From Citrobacter koseri ATCC BAA-895 (GTDB lineage: Bacteria > Pseudomonadota > Gammaproteobacteria > Enterobacterales > Enterobacteriaceae), in the NCBI RefSeq assembly GCF_000018045.1, contig NC_009792.1:3534001-3598000 (forward strand): DNA of 64,000 bases, written 5' to 3'. Every line of letters starts with the position of its first letter. Within the stretch, counting starts at the first letter, position 1. This document shows positions 1 through 7,312 of this stretch, piece after piece. A program made the translations under genes and the position numbers. The notes below the pieces were generated by a model that had not been told where the DNA came from, made no database searches, and saw only the letters and a list, made by a program, of their open reading frames with translations.

Positions 1-383
1 CCGGAGAAATCACTCTGGCGCGCATTCTGGTCAACACCCAGGCGGGGACGCCTGATTATCCAAAAGCCATTTCACTGCTGCAAAACGCCTCAGAAAACCT
101 GGAGAGCGATTCTGCCGCCGATGCGCAGATGCTGCTCGGGCTGATTTATGCCAACGGCGTGGGCATTCCTGCCGATGACGATAAGGCGACCTGGTATTTC
201 AAACGCAGTTCCGCCATTTCCCGTACCGGCTACTCCGAATACTGGGCCGGAATGTTGTTCTTAAACGGCGAACAGGGCTTTATTGAGAAGAATAAACAGA
301 AGGCGCTGCACTGGTTGAATCTGAGCTGTACGGAAGGGTTTGATACCGGCTGCGAAGAGTTTGATAAGTTAACCAACGGGTGA
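1..383 (+). CDS. yjcO: YjcO-like Sel1-repeat protein, C-terminal part
   Basis: The reading frame is open from the left window edge (frame starting at base 3) and stops with TGA at 381-383, so only the last ~126 codons are present. The visible protein is built from Sel1-type (SLR) helical repeats: an A-x-x-L-G-x-x-Y pattern (AQMLLGLIYANGVG) is followed by a run of basic and aromatic residues and a second unit around WAGMLFLNGE. It has two late cysteines. In E. coli yjcO lies beside gltP, as here, and encodes a roughly 229-residue predicted periplasmic Sel1 protein of unknown function. The signal sequence would lie outside the window. Sel1 repeats normally mediate protein-protein contacts; no specific partner can be read from the sequence. 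Confidence 0.85.
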   Translation, partial: GEITLARILVNTQAGTPDYPKAISLLQNASENLESDSAADAQMLLGLIYANGVGIPADDDKATWYFKRSSAISRTGYSEYWAGMLFLNGEQGFIEKNKQKALHWLNLSCTEGFDTGCEEFDKLTNG

Positions 384-390
384 ATGTAAT

Positions 391-476
391 ATTGCCGGAT
401 GGCGGCGCAAGCGCCTTATCCGGCCTACAGACCACAGCTTCCCGTAGGCCGGATAAGCGTAGCGCCATCCGGCAAT
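391..476. repeat. REP/BIME pair between yjcO and gltP
   Basis: Two inverted REP (PU) palindromes, TTGCCGGATGGCGGCGCAAG and its mirror ending GCCATCCGGCAAT, are separated by a short spacer. They sit between the convergent 3' ends of yjcO and gltP, a typical BIME position where the hairpin can protect or terminate both transcripts. Confidence 0.9.
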
Positions 477-486
477 CTGTCATGAA

Positions 487-1800
487 TTACTGATTCGCGG
501 TCTTATCAAATTTGCCCAATACCTCGCGCTCATACGCCAGCGCTTTCTTACGGTCAAACTTGTGTTCCCACTTGGCGATAACCAGCACCGCCAGCGCATT
601 ACCCACCACGTTCAGCGCGGTACGCGCCATATCGAGGATACGGTCAACACCGGCGATAAACGCCAGCCCTTCCAGCGGAATGCCTACGCTACCCAGCGTC
701 GCCAGCAGCACCACGAAGGAAACGCCCGGCACGCCCGCAATCCCTTTCGAGGTGACCATCAGCGTCAGCACCAGTATGATTTCCTGCCACAGCGACAGGT
801 CGATACCGTACAACTGCGCGATAAAGATCGCCGCAATACTCTGGTACAGCGTTGAGCCATCAAGGTTGAAGGAGTACCCGGTCGGCACCACAAAGCTGGT
901 GATCGACGCCGGAGCGCCATAGGCCTCCATCTTCTCAATAATACGCGGCAGCACGCTCTCAGAGCTGGCCGTGGAGTAAGCCAGAATCAGTTCATCTTTC
1001 AGGATACGAATCAGAATCCAGACGCTCAGACCGCACAGACGCGCCACGATGCCCAACACCACCAGCGCGAAGAACAGAATCGCGAAGTGTACCAGCAGCA
1101 CCAGTTTCGCCAGCGGCCACAGCGACGCAAAACCAAAGTTCGCCACGGTAACAGCGATCAGCGCAAACACCCCGACCGGCGCGTAACGCATCACCATGTG
1201 GGTCACTTTAAACATGGTTTCTGAGATGGAGCGGAACACGGTGACCAGCGGTTCACGGTGAGTCGCAGGCAGGGAAGACAGACCCAGGCCAAACAGCACC
1301 GAGAAGAAGATAATCGGCAGCATGTCGCCCTTCGCCATCGACGCGACAATGTTGGTCGGAACCAGTGACAAAATCGTGCCCATCAAACCGTGCGCATGGC
1401 TTTGTACTTCCGCCGTCGTGCTTTGGTATTTCGAAATATCCACGGTCGCCAGTTGCGACATATCAATCCCGGAACCGGGTTGAAACACGTTCGCCAGTGT
1501 AATACCGAGGATAATGGCGACGGTCGTGATCACTTCGAAATAGATAATGGTTTTGGCACCGATACGCCCTAACTGTTTCGCATCGCCGACACCGGCAATA
1601 CCGACAATCAGGGTGGAAATAACAATCGGAACGACGATCATTTTGATCAGATGGATAAAGATATCGCCCGCCGGTGACAGCAGGTTGGCAACCAGCCATT
1701 CGCGGCTGTCGCTGTGATAATGCAGATAACTGCCCAGAAGAATACCCAGCACCATGGCCAGCAAAATCTGCCAGGCCAGGCTGATTTTCAAGTTTTTCAT
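487..1800 (-). CDS. gltP: Glutamate/aspartate:proton symporter GltP
   Basis: This is an inner-membrane carrier of the dicarboxylate/amino acid:cation symporter family (DAACS) that takes up glutamate and aspartate with protons. The 437 residues match the E. coli length and sequence almost throughout. The hallmark regions are present: the serine-rich stretch around YSTASSESVLP, the VVPTGYSFNLDGSTLYQ loop and the C-terminal VDRILDMARTALNVVGNAL segment that carries substrate-contact Asp, Arg and Asn residues. I chose the ATG giving MKNLKISLAWQILLAM; an upstream in-frame ATG would add 12 residues unlike the family N-terminus. The gene lies downstream of nrfG on the same strand, but a 346-bp gap suggests its own promoter. 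Confidence 0.96.
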   Translation of the reverse strand: MKNLKISLAWQILLAMVLGILLGSYLHYHSDSREWLVANLLSPAGDIFIHLIKMIVVPIVISTLIVGIAGVGDAKQLGRIGAKTIIYFEVITTVAIILGITLANVFQPGSGIDMSQLATVDISKYQSTTAEVQSHAHGLMGTILSLVPTNIVASMAKGDMLPIIFFSVLFGLGLSSLPATHREPLVTVFRSISETMFKVTHMVMRYAPVGVFALIAVTVANFGFASLWPLAKLVLLVHFAILFFALVVLGIVARLCGLSVWILIRILKDELILAYSTASSESVLPRIIEKMEAYGAPASITSFVVPTGYSFNLDGSTLYQSIAAIFIAQLYGIDLSLWQEIILVLTLMVTSKGIAGVPGVSFVVLLATLGSVGIPLEGLAFIAGVDRILDMARTALNVVGNALAVLVIAKWEHKFDRKKALAYEREVLGKFDKTANQ

Positions 1801-2146
1801 AACAACAGACTTCCTCAATGAAGCGCCGTTCTGCATTCAAAAAAGGATGAGAACAGTACATACTGAAAGGGTATGAATTGTGTTGCGTTCGTTTGTGGAG
1901 TTTTTTAACGCGCATAATCAGTACCATTTGCATGGCATACTGCGCAACCCTTTCAGAACAGGGCATCTAACTGATTTTATGCATAATAACGCGAGTTTAT
2001 CGCGATCATCATGAATAACTATTTGTTATGGAAAGATTTTTATTTCCTCAAAAACGAATAATACCTTTCTGGAATTATTTTAACGCCACCGTTCATTCGC
2101 TTACTTTTTAAACAGCAAAAACGACACAAATCACAAAAAAACAAAA
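1801..2146. other. gltP upstream region, no gene seen
   Basis: A 346-bp AT-rich gap separates nrfG from gltP. It must hold the gltP promoter and the end of the nrf transcript. I see no convincing terminator stem (only a weak 6-bp AATAAT/ATTATT arm pair near 2058-2080), no REP and no plausible small gene. Confidence 0.5.
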
Positions 2147-2848
2147 TTATTTCTGACGATTCTGCAACAACTTCGCCATATTAATAGCGTCAATGAGTTG
2201 CACGCGATTAACCCTTGGCGAGTTCAAATCCAGTAATTTTTGCCAGAATGCGATGGCCTGCACATAATCAGCCTGCATAAACGCATCAGCGGCCAGCAGC
2301 ATTAACGCGGTGACTTCCGAAGCATCAAGCGCCAGCGCTTTATCGATCATTTCACGCGTTTCCGGCGTCATATGCTGCCCGGACTGGTAATAGCGCACCG
2401 TCGCCAGCGCCGAATAGATCTCCGCGTTCTCTCCCCGCAGGCGCAGCGCCTGCTGATACGCCAGCAGAGCATTGTCATAGGCATTACGCCAGAGGTAGTA
2501 CTCGCCCAGCGTCGCCCACTGCGCGCTGTCCTGCGGGTTTGCGCGAATCGCCGCCTGCAACGTCAGCAACTGCTTTTCCGCCGTCGGTTCATCGGTAAAC
2601 GCCCGCAGCGGATCGGCCAGACGCTGCTGTTCCTGGCGAACGGCCTGCCATTTTGACGACGCCAGATAGCCGCCGACGCAAGCCATCACCATGACGATCG
2701 CAACGGCCAGCAGCGCTTTCACCGGCAGCGGGCGCGACGGCGCGTCCGAAGCCACAGGCTCCGTCAAATCATGATGCAATTCCTGTTGTAGCTGCGCCTG
2801 GCGCTGGCTGTGACGCAGCAGCAGTACGCTCACCTGATGCAGACTCAT
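2147..2848 (-). CDS. nrfG: NrfG, heme lyase assembly factor for NrfA
   Basis: NrfG is a membrane-anchored TPR protein that acts with NrfE and NrfF to attach heme to the unusual CXXCK site of nitrite reductase NrfA. The protein has one membrane segment near residues 43-60 (LLAVAIVMVMACVGGYLA). TPR helices follow, including WATLGEYYLWRNAYDNALLAYQ and VTALMLLAADAFMQADYVQA. At 233 residues it is about 35 longer than E. coli NrfG. The extra N-terminus is charged, glutamine-rich and predicted helical, somewhat like the N-terminal part of CcmI. The start is supported by a purine-rich GGAGGGGGAG just before the ATG, which abuts the nrfF stop (TGAATG). It is the last gene of the nrf operon. Confidence 0.92.
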   Translation of the reverse strand: MSLHQVSVLLLRHSQRQAQLQQELHHDLTEPVASDAPSRPLPVKALLAVAIVMVMACVGGYLASSKWQAVRQEQQRLADPLRAFTDEPTAEKQLLTLQAAIRANPQDSAQWATLGEYYLWRNAYDNALLAYQQALRLRGENAEIYSALATVRYYQSGQHMTPETREMIDKALALDASEVTALMLLAADAFMQADYVQAIAFWQKLLDLNSPRVNRVQLIDAINMAKLLQNRQK

Positions 2849-3340
2849 TCACTCCCCCTCCTCTTTACGCTGACGCGCTATCACTCGCCACAGCGCCACG
2901 CCCACCAGCAGCAACAGCAGGAAAGGCAGCGCCCATAGCAGCAACGTTTGCCCGGTTAGCGCCGGGTTGTAGAGGACGAACTCACCGTAGCGTTCGGTCA
3001 TCCAGGCGGTGATTTCCTCTTCGCTTTTACCTTCCGCCACCATGGTATAGACCTGATGGCGCATACTGACCGCTACCGGCGCGTTGGATTCCAGCAAGTT
3101 TTGATTCTGGCACTGCGGGCAGCGCAGCTGGCTGGCAATAAATAGTGATTTTTCCTGCTGTTGCGCGTTTTCAAAGCGCCAGGTGTCCACAACCTGGGCA
3201 TGCGCTGCAAAGGTGATGAAAAACAAAATGATAGCCAAGAGTAAACCTATTCTGCCGGATGGCGCTGCGCTTATCTGGCCTACAATGTGTTGCGCACCCC
3301 GTACGCCGCCATCCGGCAACGCGTTGATTAATTTACTCAT
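2849..3340 (-). CDS. nrfF: NrfF, heme lyase thiol subunit, with REP-encoded N-terminal extension
   Basis: NrfF is a CcmH-like periplasmic, membrane-anchored thiol protein of the NrfEFG heme lyase. The RCPQCQNQNLLESNAPVA motif gives the redox CXXC pair, and a C-terminal membrane segment (LLLWALPFLLLLLVGVALW) anchors it. E. coli NrfF is about 127 residues and begins MNKGLLTLLLL. Here the ATG overlapping the nrfE stop (ATGAGTAA) gives MSK, then about 28 residues translated from a REP palindrome, and only then the expected signal peptide GLLLAIILFFITFAAHA. The REP is read in frame without a stop. The alternative is initiation downstream of the REP, for example TTG at 3238. The catalytic part is intact, so I expect function, but the true N-terminus is uncertain. 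Confidence 0.85.
   Translation of the reverse strand: MSKLINALPDGGVRGAQHIVGQISAAPSGRIGLLLAIILFFITFAAHAQVVDTWRFENAQQQEKSLFIASQLRCPQCQNQNLLESNAPVAVSMRHQVYTMVAEGKSEEEITAWMTERYGEFVLYNPALTGQTLLLWALPFLLLLLVGVALWRVIARQRKEEGE
3252..3319. repeat. REP/BIME element inside the 5' end of nrfF
   Basis: Two opposed REP arms (TGCCGGATGGCGCTGCGCTT and ACGCCGCCATCCGGCAACGC) lie between the first three nrfF codons and the codons for its signal peptide. REP elements are normally intergenic; here the element lengthens an open reading frame in frame. Confidence 0.85.
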
Positions 3341-5000
3341 CACGCTTCCTCCCACGCCAGCCGCTGAGCGCCGCGCCTGCAATCATCAACAGCCCTCCGC
3401 CCCAGATCCAGCGCACGCCGGTCTGGACATACAGGCGCATGGCATAGCGATCCTGCCCGGTTTTTTCGCCCATTACCGCATACCAGTCATGCAGCAGATT
3501 CCAGCGAATCCCCGGCTCCATCATCTGCTGACGGCGCGCCGCGTAAAAACGCCGCTCTGGCGTGACGCGCCCGATGTGCCGTTTATCCTGCTCAATGGCG
3601 ATCTGCGCTTTCTCGGTGGTGTAATTGCCTTTCGCCTCCAGATCGAGACGTTCAAAACGAAACGTGTAGCCTGCCAGTTCCACCTGCTCTCCGGGGCGCA
3701 GATTAAGGCTGATTTCGTGCCGACTGCCGCTGGAGAAAATAATCCCGGCGGCGACAACCAATACGCCGGTGTGCGCCAGCAGCGCCGGAAGCTGACAACG
3801 TACAGACACTTTCCGGCTTCTGATTGTCGCCAGTACGATAACTAACAGCATCAGCAGCCCAAACGGCAGCGTGGCGCGATTAAAATAGGGTGCGCCGACG
3901 GAGAGTCGCCCCCAGCCGAACAGGCCGTAAATCATCGGATAGAGCGTCCCGATAAGCACAATCAGCAGCACGGCGCTAAAAAGCAGCAGCGCGGCCAGAA
4001 TCATCATCTCACGCGACCAACTGCCAAAACGCGCATTCTGGCGGACTTGCTGGCCTCGCCACGCGTACAACCCGAGCGACGCCAGGCTCAACACGGTAAA
4101 CAGCGCGAACAGCGGCACCGCACGCACGTTGTCCAGCGCAAAGGCATGGACAGAGACCAGAATGCCGGAGCGCACAATCAGCGTGCCCAGCAGGGATAAA
4201 ATCAGCGTCAGAATCGCCAGCAGCAAAGACCAGTGGCGGAAGATGCCGCGCTGGCGGGAAACGAACAGGCTGTGCAGTAGCGCGCTGGCGGAAAGCCAGG
4301 GTAATAAAGAAGCGTTTTCCACCGGGTCCCAGAACCACCAGCCGCCCCAGCCCAGTTCGCAGTACGCCCACCACGACCCGAGAATGATGCCCAGCGTCAG
4401 CGCGCACCAGCCGGGGAGCGCCCAGCGCCAGCAGACCCAGGCGGTGGCCGCGCTAAAGCCGCCACGCAGCAATGACGCCAGCGCAACGCCCGCTGCGACC
4501 ATCAGGCCGCCATAGCCCAGATAAAGCAGCGGTGGATGGAGAATCAGCCCCAGGTGTTGCAGCATCGGATTGAGATCGCGCCCCTCAATCGCGGGCGGAA
4601 AGATACGCACAAACGGGTCCGACCAGACCACGACAAACAGCAGCAGCAGGGCGGTCATCATCGACAGAATACAGAGCGTTAGCGGAAAGAGCGCATCGCG
4701 CTCGCCTTTGCACCGCCAGGCGAACAGCGCGCTCCAGCCGGAAAGGAACAGCACCCACAGCAGCAGCGATCCTTCATGACCGCCCCACACCGCCGCCAGT
4801 TTTAATCCCCACGGCAGCTGGCTGTAGCTATGCTGTGCAACGTAGACAACCGAAAAATCGCTGGTAAGAAAGCAGAAAACCAGAATAGCGAACGCCAGTG
4901 ATAACAGCGCGAATTGCGCCAGGACGCCGATTATCGCCAGACGTCTGATGCCCTGCCAGCGCTGGCGCAACCCCACCAGCGTGGCAAGTGGGGTCAACAC
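3333..5000 (-). CDS. nrfE: NrfE, CcmF-like heme lyase subunit
   Basis: NrfE is a polytopic inner-membrane protein of the CcmF/CycK family that handles heme and works with NrfF and NrfG to attach it to the lysine-ligated active-site heme of NrfA. The family signature GWGGWWFWDPVENAS is present in the middle of the protein, with WGGHEGSLLLWVLF before it and many hydrophobic helices. The GTG at 5000 gives 555 residues. The frame stays open further upstream and encodes the hydrophobic segment FLPEAGFLALLLSLGVNV, which looks like the first helix of the family, with no ATG, GTG or TTG before the in-frame TGA. A CTG at 5058-5060, preceded by AGGG, could be the real start (575 residues). The stop overlaps the nrfF start. 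Confidence 0.9.
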   Translation of the reverse strand: MLTPLATLVGLRQRWQGIRRLAIIGVLAQFALLSLAFAILVFCFLTSDFSVVYVAQHSYSQLPWGLKLAAVWGGHEGSLLLWVLFLSGWSALFAWRCKGERDALFPLTLCILSMMTALLLLFVVVWSDPFVRIFPPAIEGRDLNPMLQHLGLILHPPLLYLGYGGLMVAAGVALASLLRGGFSAATAWVCWRWALPGWCALTLGIILGSWWAYCELGWGGWWFWDPVENASLLPWLSASALLHSLFVSRQRGIFRHWSLLLAILTLILSLLGTLIVRSGILVSVHAFALDNVRAVPLFALFTVLSLASLGLYAWRGQQVRQNARFGSWSREMMILAALLLFSAVLLIVLIGTLYPMIYGLFGWGRLSVGAPYFNRATLPFGLLMLLVIVLATIRSRKVSVRCQLPALLAHTGVLVVAAGIIFSSGSRHEISLNLRPGEQVELAGYTFRFERLDLEAKGNYTTEKAQIAIEQDKRHIGRVTPERRFYAARRQQMMEPGIRWNLLHDWYAVMGEKTGQDRYAMRLYVQTGVRWIWGGGLLMIAGAALSGWRGRKRDE

Positions 5001-5078
5001 GTTGACCCCAAGACTCAGCAGTAATGCCAGAAAACCGGCTTCAGGAAGGAATACGTCCAGAGATCACCCTGCCTAAGC

Positions 5079-6035
5079 TCACGCGACCGTTAGCTGTCCC
5101 GCATAAAGAATGAAAAAGCGCAGCAGCAGGACACCGGTCAGGCTGGCGCCACATACCGCCAGCACGCCGTGAAACGTCGAACCGCGATTCGCCCAGGGCT
5201 TCAGCAGCATTGGCACAATCAGCCCCAGCCCCGCGACGCCAAGCCAGAACCACCATGTCCAGAATCCACCACCCAGCGCCGCAGTCAGCGCGCGCATTTT
5301 GCCGTCATCGCCCAACGCCAGCCCAACAAAGAACGCCGCCAGCAGGAAGATTTCCAGCCAGACGACCGGCGTTTCCATGCGATGCACAAAATGCGCTTCA
5401 GTGCTGTGCGGATTGCTGCGATGACGCAAGGCCATCGCAATCAGCGCCACCGCCGCCCCGGAAGAGATCCCCGAGAACAGGAACAGCACCGGCAGGATCG
5501 GGTTATTAAGGAACGGATAGGACTTCAGCGCCGACAGCAGGAAGCCGGTATACGCCCCCAGCAGTACCGCCAGCACCAGCATTACCGTCTCAAGCAGGCG
5601 ATGGAACGGCGTCAGCAGCGTCAATGCTTTTTGCACCATCCCCAGACGCGGCAACCAGCGCTGTTGCAGGGCAAGCACCTCTTTTTCAAAGATTTTCGCC
5701 AGCCACAGAACCAGCACCACCATATAGAGCTGGAACAGCATGACGCCCATCGACATCACCGACGTGAAGCTGTAGTGGAACATCAGTTTCCAGAAGGTCC
5801 ACGGGCGCGTCAGGTGAAAGATCAGGATCAGCAGGCCAAGAATAATTGCCCCCGGCCCCACCACCAGCGTCGTACGCAGCAGCGTGCTGTCCGCCCCGCC
5901 CGCTTCCGGGTGAATGCGGCGCAGCAAAATAGCCAGCGTCACTAACCCGGCAGAAATACCAATCAGAAACAGATAGATGGCGATGGGCCAGTCCCACACC
6001 AGCGATTCAAAATGGAAAGCAGAAGCGTGCGTCAT
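5079..6035 (-). CDS. nrfD: NrfD, quinol-oxidising membrane subunit
   Basis: NrfD is the integral membrane subunit that takes electrons from menaquinol and passes them through NrfC and NrfB to nitrite reductase NrfA. The 318 residues equal the E. coli length. The protein is almost entirely hydrophobic, with about eight helices as in the NrfD/PsrC family, beginning SLVWDWPIAIYLFLIGISAG. Its ATG overlaps the nrfC stop (CAATGA), indicating translational coupling; the RBS GAGGTGAG lies within the end of nrfC. There is no sign of damage. Confidence 0.95.
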   Translation of the reverse strand: MTHASAFHFESLVWDWPIAIYLFLIGISAGLVTLAILLRRIHPEAGGADSTLLRTTLVVGPGAIILGLLILIFHLTRPWTFWKLMFHYSFTSVMSMGVMLFQLYMVVLVLWLAKIFEKEVLALQQRWLPRLGMVQKALTLLTPFHRLLETVMLVLAVLLGAYTGFLLSALKSYPFLNNPILPVLFLFSGISSGAAVALIAMALRHRSNPHSTEAHFVHRMETPVVWLEIFLLAAFFVGLALGDDGKMRALTAALGGGFWTWWFWLGVAGLGLIVPMLLKPWANRGSTFHGVLAVCGASLTGVLLLRFFILYAGQLTVA

Positions 6036-6703
6036 TGGCTCACCTCCCCAAATTTAAAGGGAACGCGGTAGACCTTCGGTTTCGTACCCAGCGCCAGCTT
6101 GTAGCGGTAGGTGGTTTTCTGCCGCAGCAGACGAGAGATATCGCTGTTGGGATCGTCCAGGTTGCCAAACGTCAGCGCCTTTGTCGGGCAGGACTCGACG
6201 CAGGCGGGCAACTTACCCGCTTTCAGGTTGGTTTTCCGGCAGAAATCGCACTTATCCGCCGTCTTGCTGACCGGATGGATAAAGCGTACGCGATAAGGAC
6301 ACGCCGCAATGCAATACTGGCAGCCGACGCACAGATCCGGGTTCACATCGACGATACCGCTGGCGGCATCGCGGAATGAGGCCCCGGTCGGGCAAACATC
6401 GACGCAGGGCGCATGATCGCAGTGCTGGCACGAATGACGGAAGAATTGATACTTCACGTCAGGAAACGTCCCCTGCGGCTCGCTGCGGATAATCGTCAGA
6501 CGCGACACGCCCTCCGGCACCTGGTTCACTTCCCGACAGGCATCCATACAGGCGGTACAGCCGATGCATAATGACTCATCATGCACCATGCCGTAACGCA
6601 CGCCGTTGATATTCAACGTTTTCGCCACCACGCGTCCTGCTGTTCCGCTGACCGCCACCAGCGCGCCGACGCGGGTGATAAACTGGCGACGAGAGCAACT
6701 CAT
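6032..6703 (-). CDS. nrfC: NrfC, four-cluster ferredoxin-like subunit
   Basis: NrfC is a periplasmic iron-sulfur protein that carries electrons from NrfD to NrfB. The N-terminus MSCSRRQFITRVGALVAV is a twin-arginine (Tat) signal peptide. Four cysteine groups for [4Fe-4S] clusters are visible: CIGCTACMDAC, CQHCDHAPCVDVCP, CVGCQYCIAACP and a last group CDFC...CVESCP. Its 223 residues are usual for the family. The ATG has the RBS AAGGAG 6 bases upstream and overlaps the nrfB stop by 4 bases. Confidence 0.96.
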   Translation of the reverse strand: MSCSRRQFITRVGALVAVSGTAGRVVAKTLNINGVRYGMVHDESLCIGCTACMDACREVNQVPEGVSRLTIIRSEPQGTFPDVKYQFFRHSCQHCDHAPCVDVCPTGASFRDAASGIVDVNPDLCVGCQYCIAACPYRVRFIHPVSKTADKCDFCRKTNLKAGKLPACVESCPTKALTFGNLDDPNSDISRLLRQKTTYRYKLALGTKPKVYRVPFKFGEVSQ

Positions 6704-7266
6704 GGATGCTCCTTAAGCAAGGGAACGGACGCCGGGTTAAAGTGCGGATTGGTACGCTGATCGCTGTGGCAATCGACGCAAATCTTAATCCGTCCTTTCT
6801 CATTGAGCGTCTGCATCGTATCTTGCTGTGGATGCAGCGAGTGACAGCTGGCGCACGCCACTTTGGTCACATGGACATCATGCGGCCAGAACGCTTTTTG
6901 CAGCTGCTCAGGCAGGTGGCAGGACATACAGACGCTGTTCTGCTGCTCTACCGTATACATCGGGTCGTTAAAGCGCATCACATCTTTCACCCCTTCGCGG
7001 TGTTTAGGCGATGGCTGACCGTGACAGTTGGTGCACGTAACCGGCAGCTTGTTGTTCGGGTTAACGACAGAAGCGTGCTTACCGTGCATACCCTCGGTAT
7101 CCGGCTTGTGGCAATCCAGACAAGCAGCATCTGGATTACGCTGCTGGGTGACCGTCCAGCGTTGCTCTGAGTCCTGCGGCGTTGGGGTAGCGGTTATCCC
7201 ACACAGGCTCCAGAACAGACCTGACGCCAGCACCCCAGCAGTTAATAACGAACGTAATACGCTCAT
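6700..7266 (-). CDS. nrfB: NrfB, pentaheme cytochrome c
   Basis: NrfB is a small periplasmic pentaheme cytochrome that donates electrons directly to NrfA. Five CXXCH heme motifs are seen: CLDCH, CTNCH, CMSCH, CASCH and CVDCH. A cleavable signal peptide (MSVLRSLLTAGVLASGLFWS) precedes them. I chose ATG at 7266 over the GTG two codons upstream because the GGAG Shine-Dalgarno overlaps that GTG. The chosen start gives 188 residues, the E. coli length. A perfect hairpin lies between nrfA and nrfB. Confidence 0.95.
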   Translation of the reverse strand: MSVLRSLLTAGVLASGLFWSLCGITATPTPQDSEQRWTVTQQRNPDAACLDCHKPDTEGMHGKHASVVNPNNKLPVTCTNCHGQPSPKHREGVKDVMRFNDPMYTVEQQNSVCMSCHLPEQLQKAFWPHDVHVTKVACASCHSLHPQQDTMQTLNEKGRIKICVDCHSDQRTNPHFNPASVPLLKEHP

Positions 7267-7284
7267 ATTCACTCCGTTGAGTTA

Positions 7285-7304
7285 TCCGCCTCTTACGAGG
7301 CGGA
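7285..7304. other. Intercistronic hairpin between nrfA and nrfB
   Basis: TCCGCCTC and GAGGCGGA form a perfect 8-bp stem with a TTAC loop in the 46-bp nrfA-nrfB gap. No T-run follows on the transcribed strand, so it is more likely an mRNA-stabilising or processing hairpin than a full terminator. It would favour high nrfA relative to the downstream genes. Confidence 0.6.
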
Positions 7305-7312
7305 ATGTGGGG

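Noticed and set aside
2040..2100. AATAAT/ATTATT stem as a terminator of the nrf operon
   Set aside because: The arms are only 6 bp and purely A/T, too weak to support as a terminator.
5169..5945. 258-codon open frame antisense to nrfD
   Set aside because: The product is very rich in Arg, Gln and His, as expected for the complement of hydrophobic helices, and it has no RBS or family features.
6036..6048. AGGTGAGC at the nrfC-nrfD junction, matching the core of the proposed KguR motif
   Set aside because: Here it is the nrfD ribosome binding site; the rest of the 29-bp pattern and a sigma-54 element are missing. It shows that the 8-base core alone is not specific.
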